A stretch of DNA of 64,000 bases from Eleusine coracana subsp. coracana (lineage: Eukaryota; Streptophyta; Magnoliopsida; Poales; Poaceae), in NCBI GenBank assembly GCA_032690845.1, contig CM064424.1, forward strand, positions 38,949,511 through 39,013,510. The letters run 5' to 3'. Each line of letters opens with the position of its first letter. Position 1 is the stretch's first letter. Under the pieces are notes generated by a model. The model was not told the DNA's origin and did no database searches. It saw only the letters and a list, made by a program, of their open reading frames with translations. Positions 25,240 to 35,910 of this stretch are shown in pieces. A program made the position numbers and the translations under genes.

Positions 25240-26532
25240 GTCCTTGATGCATATTACACCTATTGAAATATTACTATAGAATTGCATGCTTGTGTCAATT
25301 TATTGGGAACCTATTGTTAGGGTTTTCCTTAGTAATTGTTTTTACCCTGTTCCTTGTCGCCTTGAACCAATGGGTGAATTGTGGGTAGAAAATGCTTAAG
25401 ATGGCTTATGGGATGTGGGTTAATATTAATTTTGATTAATGAACAATGTCACGTGGGATATGTTTGGTAAATCTTTTAGTAACATGGCTTAGGGATCTAT
25501 GCAAGCCAGGTGGAAAGGATGTGGTGCCGTGGGCACATGCTTGTGGTGGTAGGCTTGTTGTAGATCCTAGGAACCGGTTCTTGGAGTGACAACCCAGGAA
25601 AACAGTGCCAACACAAGACCGACATGGGTAAGGCTTGGCCTAGTAATTACATGTTCTCCCAGTGTCGGTGCGGCATTTGGTGGAGGGGGAATGGAAGTCG
25701 AGAGGACTATCCTTGTATCTGAATGGCTCAAGAGGGGGCTTCCGGGGTGATGAGCTGCTTGTTGAAGGGCTATCACTTATGGACGGGAGTGGAACCTTAG
25801 TGGCTAGCATGTACTGGGAGACCCTTTGGAAAAGTCTTGTAGTGAAACCATGCCACACAACAAAGAAGTGTGTAATGTGGGTCGCATCCATGGGCACCAA
25901 GGGAATCACGACTTGTGGGTAAAGTGGTACAAACTCTGCAGAGTATCAAACTATCATGATAGCCGTGCTCACGGTCAAGAGCGGCTTGGAATCCTCACAA
26001 GATTAGTTGGGTGGGGATGGGTTGGTTGGAACGATGGAATGGGTTGGAACTTGGTTAGTATAGCACCTTGAAATCATGGTTGGGATGACCCCACGTAGTA
26101 AATAGGATGCTTAGGTTAATTAAAAGCTCATGCTTCCCACTCTATAAAGCCTTTTTCTTGACTATAGCCCCATGTCATATTTTCCCCACTTGCTGAGTAC
26201 GACACGTACTCACCCTTGCTATACCCCGTTGACATTCAGCCCAAGGAGAAGATTGGAGCCACTACGAAGATGAAGGAAGCGAGTACTATGCGATTATCCA
26301 CCAGTCGATGCCTGTGGAGTTTGGGATGTCTACGCTAGCTACTTTCCGCTGCATTGATGTACTTTTGTTCTAGACCCACGGGTCCTTTTGTAATAAATAT
26401 ACGATGTAATAATTAAAGGATATGGACAATTATTCTGTTGCCACTGATGATGTATCGTATGTGTGTGTAACTTGATCCTGGGCACACGTACGGCTGCACC
26501 CATTTCTCTTCTTAAAATGGGTGTTACAGAAG

Positions 26533-26545
26533 TGGTATCAGAGCC
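26533..26545 (+). other. Primer binding site of Tekay element
   Basis: TGGTATCAGAGCC starting four bases after the LTR end; complementary to initiator tRNA-Met. Confidence 0.92.
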
Positions 26546-26726
26546 ATATCGACTGTAGGATGACAGCCTAGATAGCCATGAACGTATTTAGGGACCCTAC
26601 TTTGTCTTACATCAATAAAAACTATTTTAACAAAATATTAATCCTTGTCGTTTCTTATTTTGTTGCTTTTGTTTTTCAGATTTCCTTAACCATTGCTTAT
26701 TCATGCCTTGTGATTTTAAAATATAG

Positions 26727-27722
26727 ATGGCCCTCACCAAGCAAAGCTCTCGTAAGAGTACGACTAGACGCCACTATGGACTCCTTGCCCCTAGGCGTGT
26801 TCAAAGGGAAGAAAGTGAAGAAGCAAATCAACCTGAACGCGAGAAGACCCCAGTAAGGGATGAGACGTTTCCAGAGGAACCGCAAGAGGACCCTGAGGAA
26901 CCTGAAGAAGAAGAAGAACCAGAAGAGTATGAGCAAGAAGAGGACCCTGAGGAACCTGAAGAGGAAGAAGAACCAGAAGAGTATGAGCAAGAAGAGGACC
27001 CTGAAGAACCACAAGAGGAAGAAGACCCAGAAGAGCCCGAGGACCTCGAAGAGCCTAAGAATGGTGATAACTCGGATGAGGACGAAGACCTAGCCGTCCG
27101 TATGGCCGAGAAGTACCGCTCTTTTGGACTAGAGGGTGAGACCTTCTCCAAGACTCTGCGAAAGCTACTTGAGAAGATTGGCATCACCAACAAGCCTCAA
27201 TACTTCATCAAGAGAGTGGATCGTCCTTCTCGTGAGGAATGGACAGCGGAGGTCAACATCTACGACGGCGACCGCGTCATATCTACGCACCGTGGCCACA
27301 CCCCTAGGGCTACTCGTGGGGCTGCAATAGACGACGCTGCATGGAGGGCTCTCACTAGCCTCTGCTACACTCACCTCCATGGAATAGCAAGGACAAGTTT
27401 TGCACACATTCCCCGTCGGAAGCCAGGCACAGAGAAGTACACCGTCGCTCCTACAGAATGGTATGTGAGCACCAGGGAGATGGACGAAACTCAGGGAATA
27501 GTGGTGGACTTAAGCCGCACTATGGAGGCACTACAGAGGGAAAACCACACCCTTCGGAAGAGGTTGCGCGATACTGAGGATTACATAAAGCGCGACCAGC
27601 GAGTCAAGATGGGCGAGCAGAGTGACCTCTACTCATCGGGTATCCGCACTTGGACTGCAAACTCCCCGAAGCGCACAAGTTCCATACCTTCGATCTCCGA
27701 TGAAGTGAACTCCCATGTCTAG
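26727..27722 (+). CDS. Extra ORF upstream of gag with histone H3-like N-terminus
   Basis: Intact 331-residue frame between PBS and gag, in a different frame from gag. Residues 1-12 (MALTKQSSRKST) match the H3 tail at M, A1, T3, K4, Q5, R8, K9, S10 and T11; Ala after Met allows Met removal. Residues about 46-121 are highly acidic and include a 54-bp (18-residue) tandem repeat. Residues about 140-213 form a compact alpha-beta-beta-alpha-like segment (KTLRKLLEKIG ... AAWRALTSL) that faintly recalls a double-stranded RNA-binding fold. Residues about 259-292 are a predicted coiled coil. The start is ATG 26727, preceded by a T-rich acceptor (TTTTTCAG ending 26679) and by a short upstream ORF (26703-26726) ending directly before it. 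I do not recognise the family; a chromatin-linked or anti-silencing role is speculation. Confidence 0.75.
   Translation: MALTKQSSRKSTTRRHYGLLAPRRVQREESEEANQPEREKTPVRDETFPEEPQEDPEEPEEEEEPEEYEQEEDPEEPEEEEEPEEYEQEEDPEEPQEEEDPEEPEDLEEPKNGDNSDEDEDLAVRMAEKYRSFGLEGETFSKTLRKLLEKIGITNKPQYFIKRVDRPSREEWTAEVNIYDGDRVISTHRGHTPRATRGAAIDDAAWRALTSLCYTHLHGIARTSFAHIPRRKPGTEKYTVAPTEWYVSTREMDETQGIVVDLSRTMEALQRENHTLRKRLRDTEDYIKRDQRVKMGEQSDLYSSGIRTWTANSPKRTSSIPSISDEVNSHV
26886..27020 (+). repeat. 54-bp tandem repeat in acidic region of the extra ORF
   Basis: About 2.5 copies with period 54 bp (starts at 26886, 26940 and 26994). Each encodes an 18-residue Glu/Pro/Tyr-rich unit, so the repeat number can change without a frameshift. 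Confidence 0.9.
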
Positions 27723-27999
27723 GAGATTCCCTTACCCGTGAATAAAGATTGTAATAATCAAACGCTTACATCGATTTACTTTCATGGTGTGATGTAATGA
27801 ACTCGTTGGCTTGCTTAATAAGTGTGCTTGATGTGGGTTGTAGAATGCCTCGGCACCTTGTCCACAATCTCATCGTTTGTTTGCTTATTAAAATAAACTA
27901 TCTTTTACTTATCACTCCTTGATACATTTAGATGGGGATCTTTCTTTTCGTTATTACCACACCTTGTCTCACACTACTTCCACCACCTACTCTAATCAG
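27723..27999 (+). other. Spacer before Tekay gag with strong 3' splice-site signal
   Basis: Non-coding. The last 60 bases are pyrimidine-rich and end in CTAATCAG directly before the gag ATG at 28000, as expected for a splice acceptor that would let gag be translated from an mRNA lacking the extra ORF. Inferred. Confidence 0.4.
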
Positions 28000-29058
28000 A
28001 TGGTTCGCACTAGAGGCCACGCTGGAGGTTGCAATCATAACAACGAGGAGGGCAATAATGCTTCGAACCTTGAGCAATTCTTGGCCGTACAGACTCAGCT
28101 CATGCAAACAATGATCCAAACTTTGGGCGCTATACAGCAGAACCACAACAACCAGCAGAACCACAATGCACCTCCACCTCCACCCCAGAATAGATTGGGG
28201 GAGTTCCTAAGGACTAATCCACCTACCTTTTCCCAATCTAAGGATCCGATGGAAGCTGACGATTGGCTCAAGGCAATCGAAAAGAAGTTGATAATCGCTC
28301 AATGCAATGATCGAGAGAAGGTTCTCTTTGCAGCTCATCAGTTGTATGGTGTAGCCGCAGACTGGTGGGAAGCTTATTGCAATGCTAATGCTGATGTGGA
28401 AAGCATCACTTGGATTGAGTTTAAGGATAATTTCCGCTCCCACTATATTCCTACGGGCATCAAATTGCTGAAAAGACAGGAATTTCAGGACCTGAGACAG
28501 GGGGACATGTCAGTAAGTGAATACTTGAATAGGTTCATCCAACTGTCCAGGTATGCTCCCGAGGATGTGAACACCGATGGGAAGAAGCAATACATGTTCA
28601 TGAGGGGAATGCAGAATGACATCCAGTTTCAGTTGATAAACAATGACTATGTCAACTTCCAGAAACTGGTGGACAAGGCCATTGTTGTGGAGAATAAGCG
28701 CAATGAGATTGAGAGGGAAGGCAAGAGGAAGATGCCATTCCAAGGACAATCATATGGTAGCAACACTCGCCCCCACATGATGCCATCTTCTAACTCATAC
28801 TATCGTGCTCCCAGCACTGTCAGGCCACCCATGCAAGCTCCACGCCCAAACTTTCCAATGCAACGTTCCAACTACCAGGCACCCCGCCCTAGCCAGCAGC
28901 AAGCACCTCGTCCCACCTATCAGCAAGCACCCCGCCCCACAGCCCCAATAGCTCCACAAAACCAGAACCGCCCCACCGCTGGAAGCACTAATGGTGTGAA
29001 GCGCGGATGTTATCACTGTGGATAGGAAGGTCACTTCATGGGACAGTGTCCTCAACGA
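28000..29058 (+). pseudogene. gag of Tekay element
   Basis: Capsid/nucleocapsid precursor. ATG 28000 (MVRTRGH) follows CAG and is preferred to upstream frames. A Gln/Asn/Pro-rich N-terminus precedes the typical retrotransposon gag core (DPMEADDWLKAIEKKL, LYGVAADWWEAY, EFQDLRQGDMSVSEYL). A Pro/Gln-rich basic linker leads to a CCHC knuckle at about 29008-29049. The knuckle is cut by TAG at 29023-29025, between its second cysteine and the histidine; a glutamine (CAG) is usual there. The frame continues unbroken into protease. Confidence 0.9.
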
Positions 29059-32000
29059 AACAATGCACCAAGGCAAGCTTCAACTAACCTGCCTTCAGGC
29101 AATCGAGGACAACAGAATTACGCTCGAGGGCGCGTGAATCATGTCACTACGGAAGAAGCTGAGCAAGCTGCAGATGTGGTGCTCGGTATGTTCTTAGCTA
29201 ACTCTCAACCTGCAACCATTTTGTTTAATTCGGGAGCATCGCATTCATTCATAACATCCACATATGTGGCAAAGCACAACTTACCGATTGCTCTTATGAA
29301 GCGTACCATGCTAGTTAGCTCTCCTGGTGGAGAAATGAGAACCAATCAAATATGCCCAAAGGTCGCCCTTAAAATAAGGGGGGTGGACTTCTCAGCTAAT
29401 CTCATAATCCTAGACTCCAAGGGGATAGATATAATACTTGGAATGGATTGGTTACGCAAGTATGATGGAGTGATACAGTGCGCCAAGCAGTCAGTACAAC
29501 TGACCAGCGCAGAGGGTACCAAGGTTGAATTCATAGCAGCCAACTCTACTACCAAGGAAGTCATACTAAACCAAACCACCGGCACACCCATAGAAGAGAT
29601 ACGAGTGGTATGTGAATTCCCTGATGTCTTTCCTGAAGAACTTTTAGGTATGCCACCAGACCGTGACATAGAGTTTGTTATCGACTTAATACCAGGAACT
29701 GCTCCTATATCTAAGAGGCCCTATAGGATGCCAGTTAATGAGTTGGTAGAACTAAAGAAGCAATTACATGAGATGCTAGAGAAAGGTTTCATTCGCCCTA
29801 GTTCCTCACCTTGGGGAGCTCCAGTACTCTTTGTCGAGAAGAAGGATAAGACTCAGAGGATGTGTGTGGACTATCGTTCTCTTAATGATGTAACCATCAA
29901 GAATAAGTATCCACTACCACGGATTGAAGACTTGTTCGATCAGATGAAAGGAGCTTGTGTATTCTCCAAGATTGATCTACGATCCGGGTATCACCAGTTA
30001 AAAATCAGACCATCAGACATACCCAAGACGGCTTTCCGAACAAGATATGGGTTATATGAGTATACGATAATGTCATTTGGGTTAACCAATGCACCGGCTT
30101 ACTTCATGTACCTTATGAACAAGGTGTTCATGGAATACATGGATAAGTTTGTTGTGGTTTTCATTGACGACATCTTAGTGTTTTCAAAGAATGAAGAAGA
30201 GCATGAGGTACATCTCAGGCTAGTTCTAGAGAAGCTACGTGAACACCAGCTGTATGCCAAATTAAGTAAGTGCGAATTCTGGCTGAAGGAGGTTGCATTT
30301 CTTGGTCATGTGATCTCTGCTGGAGGAGTGTCAGTCGATCCAGGCAAGGTAAAGGACGTCCTAGATTGGAAACCACCACAGACAGTAAGGGAGATTAGAA
30401 GTTTTCTTGGATTAGCCGGATACTATCGGCGATTCATAAAGGACTTCTCCAAAATAGCAAAGCCAATGATGACACTGTTAGGGAAGGACAAGATTTTCGA
30501 ATGGACTCCACGTTGTCAAACCAGCTTTGAAGAATTGAAGAAGAGATTAACGTCAGCCCCTGTCTTAATCTTACCTGACATCAATAAGAGTTTTGACATA
30601 TACTATGACGCATCGAGGCAAGGACTAGGATGTGTGCTCATGCAAGAAGGTCATGTTGTGGCATATGCATCTAGGCAATTACGGAAGCATTAAGAGAAGT
30701 ACCCAACACACGATTTGGAATTAACGGCAGTAGTACATGCTCTGAAAATTTGGAGGCACTACATTCTTGGTCATCGTTGTGAGATCTATACGGATCACAA
30801 GAGTCTCAAGTACATATTCACTCAGACGGAGTTGAACCTAAGACAACGACGTTGGTTAGAGTTGATTAAGGACTATGATGTGGGTATTAACTATCATCCA
30901 GGGAAGGCGAATGTTGTTGCAGATGCCCTGAGTAGAAAGGCCTATTGCAGTCAGTTAATCGTGGAAAGGCTACCACCAGCACTCTGCAAGGAGTTTGAAC
31001 GACTAAACCTTGGGTTTGTGAATGAGTTGGAGGCCGTCACAATGGAAGTAGAACCAACTCTCAATGAAGAAATTCGCAAAGGACAACTAGAAGATGAGAA
31101 GTTAAGTGAGATCAAAAAGCTCATTAAGGAAGGAAAAGCTACCGACTTCACAGAAGATGAGAAGGGTATTATATGGATAGGTAAAAGAATATGTGTGCCA
31201 GACAAAAAGCCCCTTCGCGACATAATACTACGGGAAGCACATGATTCTGCATACTCCATTCATCCAGGAAGTACAAAGATGTATCAAGACTTGAAGTTTC
31301 GTTATTGGTGGCATGGCATGAAGCGTGATGTCACAGAGTATGTTGCGGTGTGTGACACATGTCAACGTGTCAAAGCAGAACACCAACGACCCGCCGGACT
31401 ACTTCAACCTCTAAAGATTCCTGAGTGGAAGTGGGAACAAGTCGGTATGGACTTCATCGTTGGATTACCCCGTACATAGTCGGGATATGATTCTATATGG
31501 GTTATAATTGATCGTTTAACCAAGGTGGCACACTTTATTCCTGTCAAGACAACTTATAGTGGTGCGAAGCTGGCAGAACTATACATGTCAAGGATAGTGT
31601 GTTTACATGGAGTCCTAAGAAGATAGTATCTGACAGAGGCTCTCAGTTCACCTCGAGGTTTTGGGAGAAGGTACATGAATCTCTTGGCACCAAGTTGAAC
31701 TTCAGCTCTGCGTTTCACCCTCAGACTGATGGACAGACCGAGAGGACGAACCAAATACTAGAAGACATGTTGAGAGCTTGTGCTTTGAAATATGGCAAGA
31801 GTTGGGACAAGAGTCTACCCTACGCAGAATTTTCCTATAACAACAGTTATCAAGCAAGTATAGGGATGGCGCCTTTCGAGTTCTTATATGGAAGAAAGTG
31901 TAGGACACCTCTGTTCTGGAATGAGATAGGAGAGAACCAAGTCTTCGGACCTGAGATACTACAAGAAGCAGAAAGACAAGTTAAGATTGTACGTGAGAAC

Positions 32001-32507
32001 CTAAAGGTTGCATAGTCAAGGCAGAAAAGCTACGCCGATCGTAGGCGAAGAGACCTATCCTTCGAGATTGGAGACTTCGTATATCTCAAGGTATCACCCA
32101 TGAGGGGTGTTAGACGCTTCAAAGTAAAAGGAAAGTTAGCACCACGTTACATCGGCCCTTTCAAGATTCTTGATAGAAGAGGAGAAGTCGCATATCAGTT
32201 GGAGCTACCCTCACATCTCTCAGTTGGAGCTACCCTCACATATCAGTTAAAGAAGTGCTTAAGAGTGCCTGAAGAACAACTCCCTATTGAGGAAATAGAC
32301 CTTCGGAAAGACCTCACATATACGGAACAACCAGTCAAGATCCTAGAAGTTGTTGAGAGAGTTACCAGAAATAAGGTGATCCGGATGTGCAAGGTGCTCT
32401 GGAATCATCACACGGAAGAAGAAGCCACCTGGGAGCGTGAAGAAGAATTAAAAGCCGAGTTTCCCCACCTCTTCATCAATCTTTTCGAATCTCGAGGGCG
32501 AGATTAA
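29059..32507 (+). pseudogene. pol of Tekay element (PR, RT, RNase H, IN, chromodomain)
   Basis: Protease has FNSGASHSF near 29224, with Asn in place of the catalytic Asp. RT is complete with the catalytic FIDD in VVVFIDDILVFS (about 30150-30185). RNase H follows (YYDASRQGLG, YTDHKSLKY). Integrase has its zinc region (about 31240-31370), then a core with MDFIVGLP, VSDRGSQF and HPQTDGQTER. A chromodomain ends the protein. Stops: TAA 30691-30693, TAG 31477-31479, TAG 32013-32015. A 1-bp deletion near 31615 shifts the frame. Near 32190-32260 a short duplication replaces the usual integrase C-terminal VFHVSQL region. Not functional as it stands. Confidence 0.93.
32328..32481 (+). other. Chromodomain at integrase C-terminus (Tekay)
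   Basis: About 50 residues of the form PVKILEVVERVTR ... KVLWNHHTEEEATWERE. Such domains target chromoviruses to heterochromatin. Of the three aromatic cage positions only the central Trp is clear, as is known for the plant group II type. Confidence 0.88.
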
Positions 32508-32526
32508 TTTTTAAGGGGGGTAGCTT
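32508..32526 (+). other. Polypurine tract of Tekay element
   Basis: AAGGGGGG at about 32511-32519 followed by TAGCTT and the LTR start. Primer for plus-strand synthesis. Confidence 0.8.
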
Positions 32527-35500
32527 TGTAACACCCTACTTTTGCAAATTCTAAAAATGCCAACTATTAGCATTTAGGAGTTTAATTAAATAACCTAGGA
32601 CAAATTGTTTTTATAATAAATTAAATTAAATTATTGCATTTGCATAACATGTCATATTCATATAGATTTTCATTGCGTTATGCATTTAGTTTAATTATTA
32701 TTTATTTACCAGGAATATTAGGAATAGAATTAGAATAGAAATTAGACAAGGAAAAGAATTGAGAAAGAAAAAGAAAAGAAAAGGAGGAAATAGAACAGTG
32801 GGCCGAAACCCACCATTCAGCCCACCCTCCCCTCTCCCCACCTCCTCCTTTCGGCCCAGCCGGCCAGGCCGCCTCCCCTCCCTTCATTCTCTCCCCCGCA
32901 GCCCACCTTCCCGACCGGCCCAGCGCGCGCGGCCCGCTCCTCCCGCGCTCTCTCTCTCTTTCACTGACACACGGGCAGCGCCTCTCTCTCTCCCGTCGCC
33001 GAAAACCGACGCCGCCACCGCCGTCGATCTCCCTCCCCCGACCTCCCCGGCTCCTGTAACCGAAGCCCAACGCACGCGACCCCCCTCCGCTTCCTCTCCC
33101 CCACTCACCGTGCCTTAATCACGCACTGGCGTGCGTTACCGAACCCAAACGGCCGCCGCCAGCCATTGATGGCCGGAGACCTCGTGCCGGCTCAATTCGC
33201 CCGCCTCCGCGCCTATAAAGCACCCCCTCGGCACCGCCCTGCTCCGCCGCCGCTCCTCCGCTCTCTCCTGCTCGCTCGCGACCATCGGACGACCTCCACC
33301 ACCGAGCTCCGATCACCGCCGCCACCGAGCCGCGCCGCCGACCCCCTCCCGGCCTTCCCGCACCCGCGCGACCTGCCTGTGAGACTCCCCTCCCTCCCCT
33401 CTCTCTCCCGGGACTCTCGCGGCGAGGAATGGCTGACCGGAGCGCCATTCCGGCCGGTCTCCGGTGAGCCCCGCCGCGCGCCGCCGCCTAACCGGCCGCC
33501 GGCGACGACCTTCCCCCCGCCCTTTAATTCTGGCCGTTGGATCTTGATCCAACCGTCCAGATTACATACCCCTTCGGGTTATGTAATCGGTCCACCGTTA
33601 ACCAGTGGACCAATGGTCCACAGAACCTATAGACCCGGTCCACGCATTTCTAGTTTAAAATTAATTCAATTAATTCCTGGATATTGTGGCAGTTTTGCAT
33701 TTTAGCCCCTGTGCTTAGTTTAAATTAGGTTTAGGTCCCTGTTTTTGTGCAGAACAAATAAAAATTTGTTTTTAGGCCCCTGAACTTTATAATAATTATT
33801 TTTAGCACTACATTTTTACAAAAAGCCCCTATACCTTTAAGAAATTATATTTTTGCCCTATAAATTGTAGAAAACCCCTGGAATTGTTTTAAATTATATT
33901 TTAATACAATCTTTTTATATTATTAATGGTATAAATATTATTTTAGCCCTAAAAATTTACAGAAACACCCCTATGCATTATTTAAATTATTATTTGACCT
34001 TGTAATTTTATAAAACACCCCTCGACTGATTTTAATTATGTTTTAGTCCCAAGAATTATTATAAAATTATACCTTAATCCTTATTAATTGTATAAATATT
34101 ATTTTAGCCTTAAATTTTTACAGGAACATCCCTGTACTTAATTTTAATTAGATTTTGGCCCTGTCTTTTTACACTTAAACCCCTGCACTTAGTATTAATT
34201 ATGTTTGAGTCCTAGAATTTTTGCAAAAACAACCTTATACTTTTAATAACTACTTTTCAGCCCTAATAATTTACACTTTAGTCCCTGTAATTTTATAAAA
34301 TTACACATAGGTCCTTAAAAGCCTCTGTTTTTACCCTTTTGCCCCTAAAACTTCAAACTAGCATAACTTTTTACTCATAACTCCAATTTAGGTGATTCTT
34401 GCGCCAAAATTCTCGTAGGAGCATAACCTTTGCATCCCTTGCATCTACATACTGTCTTTCCTCTGTTGCATATAGTGTATTGATTTTGTATGTTTTGCTT
34501 GTATTGGTATGTCGTTACATAAAGGCGAGCATACACAAGGACCACCCTACAAGGATTTTCAAGAGCAGGAATTTGAAGGGTTAGAGCAGCCTTCTGCGCA
34601 GGACGAAGGCAAGTGTCCTTGATGCATATTACACCTATTGAAATATTACTATAGAATTGCATGCTTGTGTCAATTTATTGGGAACCTATTGTTAGGGTTT
34701 TCCTTAGTAATTGTTTTTACCCTGTTCCTTGTCGCCTTGAACCAATGGGTGAATTGTGGGTAGAAAATGCTTAAGATGGCTTATGGGATGTGGGTTAATA
34801 TTAATTTTGATTAATGAACAATGTCACGTGGGATATGTTTGGTAAATCTTTTAGTAACATGGCTTAGGGATCTATGCAAGCCAGGTGGAAAGGATGTGGT
34901 GCCGTGGGCACATGCTTGTGGTGGTAGGCTTGTTGTAGATCCTAGGAACCGGTTCTTGGAGTGACAACCCAGGAAAACAGTGCCAACACAAGACCGACAT
35001 GGGTAAGGCTTGGCCTAGTAATTACATGTTCTCCCAGTGTCAGTGCAGCATTTGGTGGAGCGGGGAATGGAAGTCGAGAGGACTATCCTTGTATCCGAAT
35101 GGCTCAAGAGGGGGCTTCCGGGGTGATGAGCTGCTTGTTGAAGGTCTATCACTTATGGACGGGAGTGGAACCTTAGTGGCTAGCATGTACTGGGAGACCC
35201 TTTGGAAAAGCCTCGTAGTGAAACCCTGCCACACACCAAAGGAAGTGTGTAATGTGGGTCGCGTCCATGGGCACCAAGGGAATCACGACTTGTGGGTAAA
35301 GTGGTACAAACTCTGCAGAGTATCAAACTATCATGATAGCCGTGCTCACGGTCAAGAGCAGCTTGGAATTCTCACAAGATTAGTTGGGTGGGGATGGGTT
35401 GGTTGGAACGATGGAATGGGTTGGAACTTGGTTAGTATAGCACCTTGAAATCATGGTTGGGATGACCCCACATAGTAAATAGGATGCTTAGGTTAATTAA

Positions 35501-35905
35501 AAGCTCATGCTTCCCACTCTATAAAGCATTTTTCTTGACTATAGCCCCATGTCATATTTTCCTCACTTGCTGAGTACGACACGTACTCACCCTTGCTATA
35601 CCCCGTTGACATTCAGCCCAAGGAGAAGATTGGAGCCACTACGAATATGAAGGAAGCGAGTACTAGGCGATTATCCACCAGTCGATGCCTGTGGAGTTTG
35701 GGATGTCTACGCTAGCTACTTTCCGCTGCATTGATGTACTTTTCTTCTAGACCCACGGGTCCTTTTGTAATAAATATACGATGTAATAATTAAAGGATAT
35801 GGACAATTATTCTGTTGCCACTGATGATGTACCGTATGAGTGTGTAACTTGATCCTGGGCACACGTACGGCTGCACCCATTTCTCTTCTTAAAATGGGTG
35901 TTACA
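32527..35905 (+). repeat. 3' LTR of Tekay element
   Basis: 3379 bp, the same ends and layout as the 5' LTR; it lacks about 18 bp in the CT-rich block near 32965. TATA box at 33214-33219, donor-like AAG/GCAAGT at 34606-34614. Confidence 0.95.
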
Positions 35906-35910
35906 AGAGT
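35906..35910. repeat. Target-site duplication AGAGT, right copy (Tekay)
   Basis: AGAGT directly after the LTR end GGGTGTTACA. The Sirevirus B 3' ORF continues on both sides. Confidence 0.95.

Larger units (their letters stand above)
23132..26528 (+). repeat. 5' LTR of Tekay element
   Basis: 3397 bp, TGTAACACCC...GGGTGTTACA. A CT/GC-rich promoter region (about 23400-24150) has a TATA box at 23839-23844. AT-rich sequence follows, then a 3' third with the AAG/GCAAGT donor-like motif at 25231-25239. Frames on both strands of the GC-rich block are composition artefacts. Confidence 0.95.
23132..35905 (+). mobile_element. Tekay-type chromovirus (Ty3/gypsy), full length
   Basis: 12.8 kb bounded by a perfect 5-bp TSD. 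It has 3.4-kb LTRs, a tRNA-Met PBS, an extra ORF, gag, protease, RT, RNase H, integrase with a C-terminal chromodomain, and a polypurine tract. The order RT-RH-IN and the chromodomain place it in the chromoviruses; the long LTRs and chromodomain type fit Tekay. The LTRs are about 98% identical by eye apart from a short indel near 23575/32965, so insertion was fairly recent. Gag-pol has four stops, one frameshift and a protease active-site change, while the extra ORF is intact. Confidence 0.95.

Noticed and set aside
26697..27193. Ser/Gly-rich and Leu-rich frames antisense to the H3-like ORF
   Set aside because: They are the complement of the Glu/Pro repeat; codon-composition shadows with no independent support.
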